DNA of 64,000 nt from Megachile rotundata (GCF_050947335.1 NW_027473339.1:682001-746000), one strand, 5' to 3'. Counted from the first letter of the stretch, positions 47,201 through 60,939 are shown. Notes: generated from the letters alone by a model not told the origin. Program-made: numbers and translations.

Positions 47201-49100
47201 ATTGTGACTGTGTGATTGTGTGGTTGTGGTTGTGTGATTGTGATTGTGTGATCGTGATTGTGTGATCGTGACTGTGCGGTCGTGATTGTGTGATCGTGAT
47301 TGTGGGATTGTGGCTGCGTGATTGTGTGATTGTGATTGTGTGACTGTGGTTGTGTGATTGTGATTGTGGGATTGTGATTGTGTGATCGTGATTGTGTGAT
47401 CGTGACTGTGTGGTCGTGATTGTGTAATCGTGATTGTGGGATTGTGACTGTGGGATTGTGTGGTTGTGGTTGTGCGATTGTAATTGTGTGACTGTGATTA
47501 TGTGATTGTGATTGCGATTGTGTGATTGTAACTGTGTGATCGTGACTGTGTGGTCGTGATTGTGCGATCGTGATTGTGGGATTGTGACTGTGTGATTGTG
47601 TGATCGTGATTGTGTGAGCGTGATTGTGTGATCGTGATTGTGTGATCGTGATTGTGTGATCCTGATTGGGTGATCGTGATTGGGTGATCGTGATTGTGGG
47701 ATTGTGACTGTGTGATTGTGTGATTGTGATTGTGTGAATGTGATTGTGTGATTGTGATTGTGGGATTGTGATTGTGTGATTGTGATTGTGATTGTGATTG
47801 TGATTGTGATTCTGATTGTGATTGTGATTGTGATTGTGATTGTGTGACTGTGTGATTGTGATTGTGGGATTGTGACTGTGTGATTGTGTGGTTGTGGTTG
47901 TGTGATTGTGATTGTGTGATCGTGATTGTGTGATCGTGATTGTGCGATCGTGATTGTGGGATTGTGACTGTGTGATTGTGTGATCGTGATTGTGTGATCG
48001 TGATTGTGTGATCCTGATTGGGTGATCGTGATTGTGGGATTGTGACTGTGCGATTGTGTGATTGTGATTGTGTGATTGTGATTGTGATTGTGATTGTGAT
48101 TGTGATTGTGATTGTGATTGTGATTGTGATTGTGTGACTGTGTGATTGTGATTGTGATTGTGATTGTGATTGTGATTGTGATTGTGATTGTGATTGTGTG
48201 ACTGTGTGATTGTGATTGTGTGACTGTGATTGTGTGATCGTGATAGTGTGATCGTGATAGTGTGATCGTGATTGTGTGATCGTGACTGTGTGGTCGTGAT
48301 TGTGTGATCGTGATTGTGGGATTGTGACTGTGTGATTGTGCGGTTGTGGTTGTGTGACTGTGATTGTGTGATTGTGATTGTGGGATTGCAATTGTGTGAT
48401 TGCGATTGTGTGATTGCGATTGTGTGACTGCGATTGTGTGATTGCGATTGTGTGATTGCGACTGTGTGGTCGTGATTGTGTGATCGTGATTGTGGGATTG
48501 TGACTGTGTGATTGTGTGGTTGTGGTTGTGTGATTGTGATTGTGTGATCGTGATTGTGTGATAGTGACTGTGTGGTCGTGATCTGTGATCGTGATTGTGG
48601 GATTGTGACTGCGTGATTGTGTGATTGTGATTGTGTGACTGTGGTTGTGTGATTGTGATTGTGGGATTGTGATTGTGTGATCGTGGTTGTGTGATCGTGA
48701 CTGTGTGGTCGTGATTGTGTGATCGTGATTGTGGGATTGTGACTGCGTGATTGTGTGATTGTGATTGTGTGACTGTGATTGTGTGACTGTGATTGTGTGA
48801 TTGTGATTTTGGGATTGTGATTGTGTGATTGTGATTGTGTGATCGTGACTGTGATTGTGTGATTGTGATTGTGATTGTGACTGTGACTGTGATTGTGATT
48901 GTGATTGTGTGACTGTGTGATTGTGATTGTGTGACTGTGATTGTGTGATTGTGATTGTGTGATTGTGATTGTGTGATTGTGATTGTGTGATTGTGATTGT
49001 GTGATTGTGATTGTGTGATCGCGACTGTGTGGTCGTGATTGTGTGCTTGTGATTGTGTCATTGTGATTGTGTGATTGTGATTGTGTGATTGTGATTGTGT
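44279..49100. repeat. 4.4-5.0 kb higher-order repeat, copy 3
   Basis: The 3' part (about 48.19-49.07 kb) matches 43.38-44.25 kb of copy 2 at an offset near 4807, shown by GCAATTG at 48388 against 43581 and the off-phase GTGATCTGTGATC at 48580 against GTGATGTGTGATC at 43773. The 5' part differs from copies 1-2 and carries its own marks: a 134-bp doublet of GGGATTGAGACTGCG (45241, 45375), CGTGGATGTG at 46461 and 6-mer tracts with GATTCTGATTGTAATT near 46.84 kb. Confidence 0.8.
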
Positions 49101-52100
49101 GATCGTGACTGTGTGGTCGTGATTGTGTGATCGTGATTGCGGGATTGTGACTGTGTGATTGTGACTGTGGGATTGTGTGGTTGTGGTTGTGCGATTGTGA
49201 TTGTGTGACTGTGATTGTGTGATTGTGATTGCGATTGTGTGATTGTGACTGTGTGGTCGTGATTGTGCGATCGTGATTGTGGGATTGTGACTGTGTGATT
49301 GTGTGATCGTGATTGTGTGATCGTGACTGTGTGGTCGTGATTGTGTGATCGTGATTGTGGGATTGTGACTGCGTGATTGTGTGATTGTGATTGTGTGACT
49401 GTGATTGTGTGATTGTGATTGTGTGATCGTGATAGTGTGATCGTGATTGTGTGATCGTGATTGTGTGGTCGTGATTGTGTGGTCGTGATTGTGTGATTGT
49501 GATTGTGTGATCGTGATTGTGAGATCGTGACTATGGGATCGTGATTGTTTGATTGTGATTGTGTGATTGCGATTGTGTGATCGTGACTGTGTGGTCGTGA
49601 TTGTGTGATCGTGATTGTGGGATTGTGACTGTGGGATTGTGTGGTTCTGGTTTTGCGATTGTGATTGTGTGACTGTGATTGTGTGATTGTGATTGCGATT
49701 GTGTGATTGTGACTGTGTGGTCATGATTGTGTGATCGTGACTGTGTGGTCGTGATTGTGTGATCCTGATTGTGGGATTGAGACTGCGTGATTGTGTGATT
49801 GTGATTGTGTGACTGTGGTTGTGTGATTGTGATTGTGGGATTATGATTGTGTGATCGTGATTGTGTGATCGTGACTGTGTGGTCGTGATTGTGTGATCGT
49901 GATTGTGGGATTGAGACTGCGTGATTGTGTGATTGTGATTGTGTGACTGTGGTGGTGTGATTGTGATTGTGGGATTGTGATTGTGTGATCGTGATTGTGT
50001 GATCGTGACTGTGTGGTCGTGATTGTGTGATCGTGATTGTGGGATTGTGACTGCGTGATTGTGTGATTGTGATTGTGTGGCTGTGATTGTGTGATTGTGA
50101 TTGTGGGATTGTGATTGTGTGATTGTGATTGTGTGATTGTGATTGTGTGATTGTGATTGTGTTATTGTGATTGTGTGATTGTGATTGTGTGATTGTGATT
50201 GTGTGATTGTGATTGTGTGATTGTGATTGTGTGATTGTGATTGTGTGATTGTGATTGTGTGATTGTGATTGTGTGATTGTGATTGTGTGATTGTGATTGT
50301 GTGTTTGTGATTGTGTGTTTGTGATTGTGTGATTGTGATTGTGTGATCGTGACTGTGTGGTCGTGGTTGTGTGATTGTGATTGTGTCATTGTGATTGTGT
50401 GATTGTTATTGTGTGATTGTGATTGTGTGATCGTGACTGTGTGGTCGTGATTGTGTGATCGTGATTGTGGGATTGTGACTGTGTGATTGTGTGATTGTGA
50501 TTGTGTGAATGTGATTGTGTGATTGTGATTGTGGGATTGTGATTGCGTGATTGTGATTGTGTGATCGTGACTGTGATTGTGGGATTGTGATTGTGTGATT
50601 GTGATTGTGTGATCGTGACTGTGATTGTGTGATTGTGATTGTGATTGTGATTGTGACTGTGATTGTGATTGTGATTGTGATTGTGATTGTGTGACTGTGT
50701 GATTGTGATTGTGTGACTGTGATTGTGTGATTGTGATTGGGATTGTGACTGTGACTGTGATTGTGATTGTGATTGTGTGACTGTGTGATTGTGATTGTGT
50801 GCCTGTGATTGTGTGATTGTGATTGTGTGATTGTGATTGTGTGATTGTGATTGCGATTGTGTGATTGTGACTGTGTGGTCGTGATTGTGCGATCGTGATT
50901 GTGGGATTGTGACTGTGGGATTGTGTGGTTGTGGTTGTGCGATTGTGATTGTGTGACTGTGATTGTGTGATTGTGATTGCGATTGTCTGATTGTGACTGT
51001 GTGGTCGCGATTGTGTGATCGTGATTGTGGGATTGTGACTGTGTGATTGCGTGATCGTGATTGTGTGATCGTGATTGTGTGATCGTGATTGTGGGATTGT
51101 GACTGCGTGATTGTGTGATTGTGATTGTGTGACTGTGATTGTGTGATTGTGATTTTGTGATCGTGATAGTGTGATCGTGATTGTGTGATCGTGATTGTGT
51201 GGCCGTGATTGTGTGGTCGTGATTGTGTGATTGTGATTGTGTGATCGTGATTGTGGGATCGTGACTGTAGGATCGTGATTGTTTGATTGTGATTGTGTGA
51301 TTGGGATTGTGTGATTGTGATTGTGTGATTGTGATTGTGTGATTGTGATTGTGTGGTTGTGATTGTGTGATTGTGATTGTATGATTGTGATTGTGTGATT
51401 GCGATTGTGTGATCGTGACTGTGTGGTCGTGATTGTGTGATCGTGGATGTGGGATTGTGACTGTGGGATTGTGTGGTTGTGGTTGTGCGATTGTGATTGT
51501 GTGACTGTGATTGTGTGATTGTGATTGCGATTGTGTGATTGTGACTGTGTGGTCGTGATTGTGCGATCGTGATTGTGGGATTGTGACTGTGTGATTGTGT
51601 GATCGTGATTGTGTGATCGTGATTGTGTGATCGTGATTGTGTGATCCTGATTGGGTGATCGTGATTGGGTGATCGTGATTGTGGGATTGTGACTGTGCGA
51701 TTGTGTGATTGTGATTGTGTGACTGTGATTGTGTGATTGTGATTGTGGGATTGTGATTGTGTGATTGTGATTGTGATTGTGATTGTGATTGTGATTGTGA
51801 TTCTGATTGTAATTGTGATTGTGATTGTGATTGTGATTGTGATTGTGATTCTGATTGTAATTGTGATTGTGATTGTGATTGTGTGACTGTGTGATTGTGA
51901 TTGTGTGACTGTGATTGTGTGATCGTGATAGTGAGATCGTGATAGTGTGATCGTGATTGTGTGATCGTGACTGTGTGGTCGTGATTGTGTGATCGTGATT
52001 GTGGGATTGTGACTGTGTGATTGTGTGATTGTGATTGTGTGAATGTGATTGTGTGATTGTGATTGTGTGATTGTGACTGTGTGATTGCGATTGTGTGACT

Positions 52101-54080
52101 GCGATTGTGTGATTGCGATTGTGTGATTGCGACTGTGTGGTCGTGATTGTGTGATCGTGATTGTGGGATTGTGACTGTGTGATTGTGTGGTTGTGGTTGT
52201 GTGATTGTGATTGTGTGATCGTGATTGTGTGATCGTGACTGTGCGGTCGTGATTGTGTGATCGTGATTGTGGGATTGTGGCTGCGTGATTGTGTGATTGT
52301 GATTGTGTGACTGTGGTTGTGTGATTGTGATTGTGGGATTGTGATTGTGTGATCGTGATTGTGTGATCGTGACTGTGTGGTCGTGATTGTGTAATCGTGA
52401 TTGTGGGATTGTGACTGTGGGATTGTGTGGTTGTGGTTGTGCGATTGTAATTGTGTGACTGTGATTATGTGATTGTGATTGCGATTGTGTGATTGTAACT
52501 GTGTGATCGTGACTGTGTGGTCGTGATTGTGCGATCGTGATTGTGGGATTGTGACTGTGTGATTGTGTGATCGTGATTGTGTGAGCGTGATTGTGTGATC
52601 GTGGTTGTGTGATCGTGATTGTGTGATCCTGATTGGGTGATCGTGATTGGGTGATCGTGATTGTGGGATTGTGACTGTGTGATTGTGTGATTGTGATTGT
52701 GTGAATGTGATTGTGTGATTGTGATTGTGGGATTGTGATTGTGTGATTGTGATTGTGATTGTGATTGTGATTGTGATTGTGATTCTGATTGTGATTGTGA
52801 TTGTGATTGTGATTGTGTGACTGTGTGATTGTGATTGTGGGATTGTGACTGTGTGATTGTGTGGTTGTGGTTGTGTGATTGTGATTGTGTGATCGTGATT
52901 GTGTGATCGTGATTGTGCGATCGTGATTGTGGGATTGTGACTGTGTGATTGTGTGATCGTGATTGTGTGATCGTGATTGTGTGATCCTGATTGGGTGATC
53001 GTGATTGTGGGATTGTGACTGTGCGATTGTGTGATTGTGATTGTGTGATTGTGATTGTGATTGTGATTGTGATTGTGATTGTGATTGTGATTGTGATTGT
53101 GATTGTGATTGTGTGACTGTGTGATTGTGATTGTGATTGTGATTGTGATTGTGATTGTGATTGTGATTGTGATTGTGTGACTGTGTGATTGTGATTGTGT
53201 GACTGTGATTGTGTGATCGTGATAGTGTGATCGTGATAGTGTGATCGTGATTGTGTGATCGTGACTGTGTGGTCGTGATTGTGTGATCGTGATTGTGGGA
53301 TTGTGACTGTGTGATTGTGCGGTTGTGGTTGTGTGATTGTGATTGTGTGACTGTGATTGTGTGATTGTGATTGTGGGATTGCAATTGTGTGATTGCGATT
53401 GTGTGATTGCGATTGTGTGACTGCGATTGTGTGATTGCGATTGTGTGATTGCGACTGTGTGGTCGTGATTGTGTGATCGTGATTGTGGGATTGTGACTGT
53501 GTGATTGTGTGGTTGTGGTTGTGTGATTGTGATTGTGTGATCGTGATTGTGTGATAGTGACTGTGTGGTCGTGATCTGTGATCGTGATTGTGGGATTGTG
53601 ACTGCGTGATTGTGTGATTGTGATTGTGTGACTGTGGTTGTGTGATTGTGATTGTGGGATTGTGATTGTGTGATCGTGGTTGTGTGATCGTGGCTGTGTG
53701 GTCGTGATTGTGTGATCGTGATTGTGGGATTGTGACTGCGTGATTGTGTGATTGTGATTGTGTGACTGTGATTGTGTGACTGTGATTGTGTGATTGTGAT
53801 TTTGGGATTGTGATTGTGTGATTGTGATTGTGTGATCGTGACTGTGATTGTGTGATTGTGATTGTGATTGTGACTGTGACTGTGATTGTGATTGTGATTG
53901 TGTGACTGTGTGATTGTGATTGTGTGACTGTGATTGTGTGATTGTGATTGTGTGATTGTGATTGTGTGATTGTGATTGTGTGATTGTGATTGTGTGATCG
54001 CGACTGTGTGGTCGTGATTGTGTGATTGTGATTGTGTCATTGTGATTGTGTGATTGTGATTGTGTGATTGTGATTGTGTG
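49101..54080. repeat. 4.4-5.0 kb higher-order repeat, copy 4
   Basis: Near-identical to copy 3. In a shifted phase, 45853-50730 aligns with 50834-55737. CGTGGATGTG at 46461 pairs with 51442 (offset 4981), ATCTGTGATC at 48581 with 53574 (4993), GTGGTTCTGGTTTTG at 49641 with 54634 (4993), GTTATTG at 50161 with 55154 (4993) and a second GTTATT at 50405 with 55412 (5007). Point differences include GATCGTGATT against GATCGTGGTT near 47.62 and 52.60 kb, and GTGACTG against GTGGCTG near 48.70 and 53.69 kb. Confidence 0.88.
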
Positions 54081-55737
54081 ATCGTGACTGTGTGGTCGTG
54101 ATTGTGTGATCGTGATTGCGGGATTGTGACTGTGTGATTGTGACTGTGGGATTGTGTGGTTGTGGTTGTGCGATTGTGATTGTGTGACTGTGATTGTGTG
54201 ATTGTGATTGCGATTGTGTGATTGTGACTGTGTGGTCGTGATTGTGCGATCGTGATTGTGGGATTGTGACTGTGTGATTGTGTGATCGTGATTGTGTGAT
54301 CGTGATTGTGTGATCGTGACTGTGTGGTCGTGATTGTGTGATCGTGATTGTGGGATTGTGACTGCGTGATTGTGTGATTGTGATTGTGTGACTGTGATTG
54401 TGTGATTGTGATTGTGTGATCGTGATAGTGTGATCGTGATTGTGTGATCGTGATTGTGTGGTCGTGATTGTGTGGTCGTGATTGTGTGATTGTAATTGTG
54501 TGATCGTGATTGTGAGATCGTGACTATGGGATCGTGATTGTTTGATTGTGATTGTGTGATTGCGATTGTGTGATCGTGACTGTGTGGTCGTGATTGTGTG
54601 ATCGTGATTGTGGGATTGTGACTGTGGGATTGTGTGGTTCTGGTTTTGCGATTGTGATTGTGTGACTGTGATTGTGTGATTGTGATTGCGATTGTGTGAT
54701 TGTGACTGTGTGGTCATGATTGTGTGATCGTGACTGTGTGGTCGTGATTGTGTGATCGTGATTGTGGGATTGAGACTGCGTGATTGTGTGATTGTGATTG
54801 TGTGACTGTGGTTGTGTGATTGTGATTGTGGGATTATGATTGTGTGATCGTGATTGTGTGATCGTGACTGTGTGGTCGTGATTGTGTGATCGTGATTGTG
54901 GGATTGAGACTGCGTGATTGTGTGATTGTGATTGTGTGACTGTGGTGGTGTGATTGTGATTGTGGGATTGTGATTGTGTGATCGTGATTGTGTGATCGTG
55001 ACTGTGTGGTCGTGATTGTGTGATCGTGATTGTGGGATTGTGACTGCGTGATTGTGTGATTGTGATTGTGTGACTGTGATTGTGTGATTGTGATTGTGGG
55101 ATTGTGATTGTGTGATTGTGATTGTGTGATTGTGATTGTGTGATTGTGATTGTGTTATTGTGATTGTGTGATTGTGATTGTGTGATTGTGATTGTGTGAT
55201 TGTGATTGTGTGATTGTGATTGTGTGATTGTGATTGTGTGATTGTGATTGTGTGATTGTGATTGTGTGATTGTGATTGTGTGATTGTGATTGTGTGATTG
55301 TGATTGTGTGTTTGTGATTGTGTGTTTGTGATTGTGTGATTGTGATTGTGTGATCGTGACTGTGTGGTCGTGGTTGTGCGATTGTGATTGTGTCATTGTG
55401 ATTGTGTGATTGTTATTGTGTGATTGTGATTGTGTGATCGTGACTGTGTGGTCGTGATTGTGTGATCGTGATTGTGGGATTGTGACTGTGTGATTGTGTG
55501 ATTGTGATTGTGTGAATGTGATTGTGTGATTGTGATTGTGGGATTGTGATTGCGTGATTGTGATTGTGTGATCGTGACTGTGATTGTGGGATTGTGATTG
55601 TGTGATTGTGATTGTGTGATCGTGACTGTGATTGTGTGATTGTGATTGTGATTGTGATTGTGACTGTGATTGTGATTGTGATTGTGATTGTGATTGTGTG
55701 ACTGTGTGATTGTGATTGTGTGACTGTGATTGTGTGA
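54081..55737. repeat. 4.4-5.0 kb higher-order repeat, partial copy 5
   Basis: Continues the series with the GGGATTGAGACTGCG doublet at 54767 and 54901, and GTTATTG at 55154. It stops matching at 55738, where GTGACCG replaces GTGATTG. Beyond this point the sequence belongs to a different mosaic. Confidence 0.85.
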
Positions 55738-57870
55738 CCGTGATTGTGGGATTGTGACTGTGGGATTGTGTGGTTGTGGTTGTGCGATTGTGATTGTGTG
55801 ACTGTGATTGTGTGATTGTGATTGCGATTGTGTGATTCTGACTGTGTGGTCGTGATTGTGCGATCGTGAATGTGCGATCGTGATTGTGCGATCGTGATTG
55901 GGTGATCGTGATTGTGGGATTGTGACTGTGCGATTGTGTGATCGTGATTGTGGGATTGTGACTGTGTGATTGTGTGATCGTGATTGTGTGATCGTGATTG
56001 TGTGATCGTGATTGTGTGATCGTGATTGTGTGATCGTGATTGGGTGATCGTGATTGGGTGGTCGTGATTGTGGGATTGTGACTGTGCGATTGTGTGATTG
56101 TGACTGTGTGACTGTGATTGTGTGATTGTGATTGTGGGATTGTGATTGTGTGATTGTGATTGTGTGATCGTGACTGTGATTGTGTGATTGTGATTGTGTT
56201 TGTGATTGTGATTGTGATTGTGATTATGATTGTGATTGTGATTGTGATTGTGATTGTGTGACTGTGTGATCGTGATTGTGTGATCGTGATTGTGTGATGG
56301 TGATTGTGTGATCGTGATTGTGTGATCGTGATTGTGTGATTGTGATTGTGTGATTGTGATTGTGTGATTGTGTGATTGTGATTGTGTGATTGTGATTGTG
56401 TGATTGTGATTGTGTGATTGTGATTGTGTGGTTGTGATTGTGTGATTGTGGTTGTGTGATTGTGATTGTGTGATTGCGATTGTGTGATCGTGACTGTGTG
56501 GTCGTGATTGTGTGATCGTGATTGTGGGATTGTGACTGTGTGATTGTGTGGTTGTGGTTGTGTGATTGTGATTGTGTGACTGTGATTGTGTGATTGTGAT
56601 TGTGGGATTGTGATTGCGATTGTGTGATTGTGACTGTGTGGTCGTGATTGTGTGATCGTGATTGTGGGATTGTGACTGTGTGATTGTGTGGTTGTGGTTT
56701 TGTGATCGTGATTGTGTGATCGTGATAGTGTGATCGTGATTGTGTGATCGTGATTGTGTGGTCGTGATTGTGTGGTCGTGATTGTGTGATTGTGATAGTG
56801 TGATCGTGATTGTGGGATCGTGATTGTGGGATCGTGATTTTGTGATTGTGATTGTGTGATTGTGATTGTGTGATTGCGATTGTGTGGTTGTGATTGTGTG
56901 ATTGTGGTTGTATGATCGTGATTGTGGGATTGCGATTGTGTGATCGTGACTGTGTGGTCGTGATTGTGTGATCGTGATTGTGGGATTGTGACTGTGGGAT
57001 CGTGTGGTTGTGGTTGTGCGATTGTGATTGTGTGACTGTGATTGTGTGATTGTGATTGCGATTGTCTGATTGTGACTGTGTGGTCGCGATTGTGTGATCG
57101 TGATTGTGGGATTGTGACTGTGTGATTGTGTGATCGTGATTGTGGGATTGTGACTGCGTGATTGTGTGATTGTGATTGTGTGACTGTGACTGTGTGACTG
57201 TGACTGTGTGACTGTGATTGTGTGATAGTGATTGTGGGATTGTGATTGTGTGATTGTGATTGTGTGATCGTGACTGTGATTGTGTGATTGTGATTGTGAT
57301 TGTCATTGTGACTGTGATTGTGATTGTGATTGCGTGACTGTGTGATTGTGATTGTGTGACTGTGATTGTGTGAGTGTGATTGTGTGATTGTGATTGTGTG
57401 ATTGTGATTGTGTGATTGTGATTGTGTGATTGTGATTGTGTGTTTGTGATTGTGTGATCGTGATTGTGTGATCGTGACTGTGTGGTCGTGATTGTGTGAT
57501 TGTGATTGTGTCATTGTGATTGTGTGATTGTGATTGTGTGATTGTGATCGTGTGATTGTGATTGTGTGATCGTGACTGTGTGGTCGTGACTGTGTGATCG
57601 TGATTGTGGGATTGTGACTGTGTGATTGTGTGATTGTGATTGTGTGAATGTGATTGTGTGATTGTGATTGTGGGATTGTGATTGTGTGATTGTGATTGTA
57701 TGATCGTGACTGTGATTGTGTGATTGTGATTGTGGGATTGTGATTGTGGGATTGTGATTGTGTGATTGTAATTGTGTGATCGTGACTGTGATTGTGTGAT
57801 TGTGATTGTGATTGTGATTGTGACTGTGATTGTGATTGTGATTGTGATTGTGATTGTGATTGTGATTGTG
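55738..57870. repeat. Mixed satellite with 6-mer tracts, no gene
   Basis: The segment contains a GATTAT-type 6-mer tract near 56.20-56.26 kb and GCGATCGTGAATGT near 55.86 kb. The rare TGTGTTTGTGATTG near 56188 lies within a 6-mer run, and a 6-mer tract with GACTGT lies at about 57.80-57.88 kb. Most units are GATCGTGATTGTGT or GGTTGTGATTGTGT. Confidence 0.85.
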
Positions 57871-58019
57871 ATTGTGTGACTGTGTGATTGTGATTGTGTG
57901 ACTGTGATTGTGTGACCGTGATTGTGGCATTGTGACTGTGGGATTGTGTGGTTGTGCGATTGTGATTGTGTGACTGTGATTGAGTGATTGTGATTGCGAT
58001 TGTGTGATTGTGACTGTGT

Positions 58020-58117
58020 GATCGCGATTGTGTGATCGCGATTGGGGGATCGCGATTGTGTGATCGCGATTGTGTGATCGCGATTGTGTGATCGCGATTG
58101 TGTGATCGCGATTGAGT
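58020..58117. repeat. Seven-unit GATCGCGATTGTGT run
   Basis: GATCGC starts at 58020 and every 14 bp to 58104, with one GGGGGATCG variant. The upstream part (GTGGTTGTGCGATT through GATTGAGTG at 57982) recurs 362 bp later (GAGTG at 58344). There the GATCGC run has shrunk to a single unit at about 58382. Confidence 0.88.
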
Positions 58118-58861
58118 GATTGCGATTATGTGATTGTGATTGTGATTGTGATTGTGATTGTGTGATCGTGACTGTGATTGTGTGATTGTGATTGTGATTG
58201 TGATTATGATTGTGATTGTGATTGTGATTGTGATTGTGTGACTGTGTGATTGTGATTGTGTGACTGTGATTGTGTGACCGTGATTGTGGGATTGTGACTG
58301 TGGGATTGTGTGGTTGTGCGATTGTGATTGTGTGACTGTGATTGAGTGATTGTGATTGCGATTGTGTGATTGTGACTGTGTGATCGCGATTGTGTGATCG
58401 TGATTGTGTGATCGTGATTGTGTGATCGTGATTGTGTGATCGTGATAGTGTGATCGTGATTGTGTGATCGTGATTGTGTGGTCGTGATTGTGTGGTCGTG
58501 ATTGTGTGATCGTGATTGTGTGATGGTGATTGTGTGATCGTGATTGTGTGATCGTGATTGTGTGATCGTGATTGTGTGATCGTGATTGTGTGATCGTGAT
58601 AGTGTGATCGTGATTGTGTGATCGTGATTGTGGGATTGTGACTGTGTGATTGTGTGGTTGTGGTTGTGTGATTGTGATTGTGTGATCGTGATTGTGTGAT
58701 CGTGACTGTGTGGTCGTGATTGTGTGATCGTGATTGTGGGATTGTGAAGGCGTGATTGTGTGATTGTGATTGTGTGACTGTGATTGTGTGATTGTGATTG
58801 TGGGATTGTGATTGTGTGATCGTGATTGTGTGATCATGACTGTGTGGTCGTGATTGTTCGA

Positions 58862-59879
58862 TCGTGATTGTGGGATTGTGACTGCGTGATTGTGTGATTG
58901 TGATTGTGTGATCGTGATTGTGTGATCGTGATTGTGTGATCGTGATTGTGTGATCGCGATTGTGTGATCGTGATAGTGCGATCGTGATTGTGTGATCGTG
59001 ATTGTGTGGTAGTGATTGTGTGGTCGTGATTGTGTGATCGTGATTGTGGGATTGTGACTGCGTGATTGTGTGATTGTGATTGTGTGACTGTGATTGTGTG
59101 ATTGTGATTGTGGGATTGTGATTGTGTGATCGTGATTGTGTGATCATGACTGTGTGGTCGTGATTGTTCGATCGTGATTGTGGGATTGTGACTGCGTGAT
59201 TGTGTGATTGTGATTGTGTGACTGTGATTGTGTGATTGTGATTGTGGGATTGTGATTGTGTGATTGTGATTGTGTGATCGTGACTGTGATTGTGTGATTG
59301 TGATTGTGATTGTGATTGTGACTGTGATTGTGATTGTGATTGTGTGACTGTGTGATTGTGATTGTGTGACTGTGTGATTGTGATTGTGTGACTGTGATTG
59401 TGTGATTGTGATTGTGTGATTGTGATTGTGTGATTGTTATTGTGTGATCGTGATTGTGTGATCTTGATTGTGTGATCGTGATTGTGTGATCGTGATCGTG
59501 TGATCGTGATCGTGTGATCGCGACTACGTGTTTGTGATTGTGTGATCGCGATTGTGTGATCGCAATTGTGTGATCGTGATTGTGTGATCGCAATTGTGTG
59601 ATCGCGATTGTGTGATGGCGATTGTGTGATCGCGATTGTGTGATCGCGATTGTGTGATCGCGATTGTGTGATCGCGATTGTGTGATCCCGATTGTGTGAT
59701 CGCGATTGTGTGATCGCGATTGTGTGATCGCGATTGTGTGATCGCGATTGTGTGATCGCGATTGTGTGATCGCGATTGTGTGATCGCGATTGTGTGATCG
59801 CGATTGTGTGATCGCGATTGTGTGATCGCGATTGTGTGATCGCGATTGTGTGATCGCGATTGTGTGATCGCGATTGTGT
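58862..59879. repeat. About 2.06 kb tandem doublet, copy 1
   Basis: Markers are GATAGTGCG at 58973, GTTCG at 59166, CGACTACGTGTTTG at 59521 and a GATCGC run to 59879. They pair with 61051, 61244, 61577 and 61600-61781. The offset drops from 2078 to 2056 because copy 1 has an extra 22-bp GTGACTGTGTGATTGTGATT-type step (8+6+8 modules) near 59.36 kb. An inner pair of GTTCG (58856, 59166) shows a further 310-bp repeat. Confidence 0.85.
59544..59879. repeat. GATCGCGATTGTGT run, 24 units
   Basis: Units start at 59544 and continue every 14 bp to 59866. The first part carries variants (two GCAATT, one GATCGTG, one GATGGCG, one GATCCCG) and the last 13 or so units are perfect. Each unit holds two CpG and one GATC site. 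Confidence 0.92.
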
Positions 59880-60229
59880 CATTGTGATTGTGTGATTGTG
59901 ATTGTGTGATTGTGATTGTGCGATCGTGACTGTGTGGTCGTGATTGTATGATCGTGATTGTGGGATTGTGACTGCGTGATTGTGTGATTGTGATTGTGTG
60001 ATCGTGGTTGTGCGATCGTGATTGTGTGATCGTGATTGTGTGATCGCGATTGTGTGATCGTGATAGTGCGATCGTGATTGTGTGATCGTGATTGTATGGT
60101 AGTGATTGTGTGGTCGTGATTGTGTGATCGTGATTGTGGGATTGTGACTGCGTGATTGTGTGATTGTGATTGTGTGACTGTGATTGTGTGATTGTGATTG
60201 TGGGATTGTGGCTGTGTGATTGTGTGATA

Positions 60230-60500
60230 GCGATTGTGTGATCGCGATTGTGTGATCGCGATTGTGTGATTGTGATTATGTGATTGTGATTGTGATTGTG
60301 ATTGTGTGATTGTGTGATCGTGATTGTGTGATCGTGATTGTGTGACCGTGATTGTGTGACCGTGATTATGTGATCGTGATTGTGTGATCCTGATTGTGTG
60401 ATTAGGATTCTGTGATCGTGATTGTGTAATCGTGATTGTGTGATCGTGATTGTGATCGTGATTTTGTGATCGTGATTGTGTGATGGTGATTGTGTGATCG
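60230..60500. repeat. Marker cassette occurrence 4 (GATTAGG at 60400)
   Basis: A short GATCGCGATT run, beginning with GATAGCG near 60226, leads into GATTATGTG, 6-mers, two GACCGTGATT units, GATCCTG, GATTAGGATTCTG, GTGTAATCG and GATTTTG. It lies only 2272 bp from the next occurrence, in step with the local 2.06 kb doublet. Confidence 0.88.
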
Positions 60501-60939
60501 TGATTGTGTGATCGTGATTGTGTGATCGTGATTGTGTGATCGTGATTGTGTGATTGTGATTGTGTGATTGTGATTGTGTGGTTGTGATTGTGTGATTGTG
60601 GTTGTGTGATTGTGATTGTGTGATTGCGATTGTGTGATCGTGACTGTGTGGTCGTGATTGTGTGATCGTGATTGTGGGATTGTGACTGTGTGATTGTGTG
60701 GTTGTGGTTGTGTGATTGTGATTGTGTGACTGTGATTGTGTGATTGTGATTGTGGGATTGTGATTGCGATTGTGTGATTGTGACTGTGTGGTCGTGATTG
60801 TGTGATCGTGATTGTGGGATTGTGACTGTGTGATTGTGTGGTTGTGGTTTTGTGTTCGTGATTGTGCGATCGTGATAGTGTGATCGTGATTGTGGGATCG
60901 TGACTGTGTGGTCGTGATTGTATGATCGTGATTGTGGGA

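Noticed and set aside
59544..59879. CRISPR-like regular array
   Set aside because: Period is 14 bp with no unique spacers. It is a plain tandem repeat.
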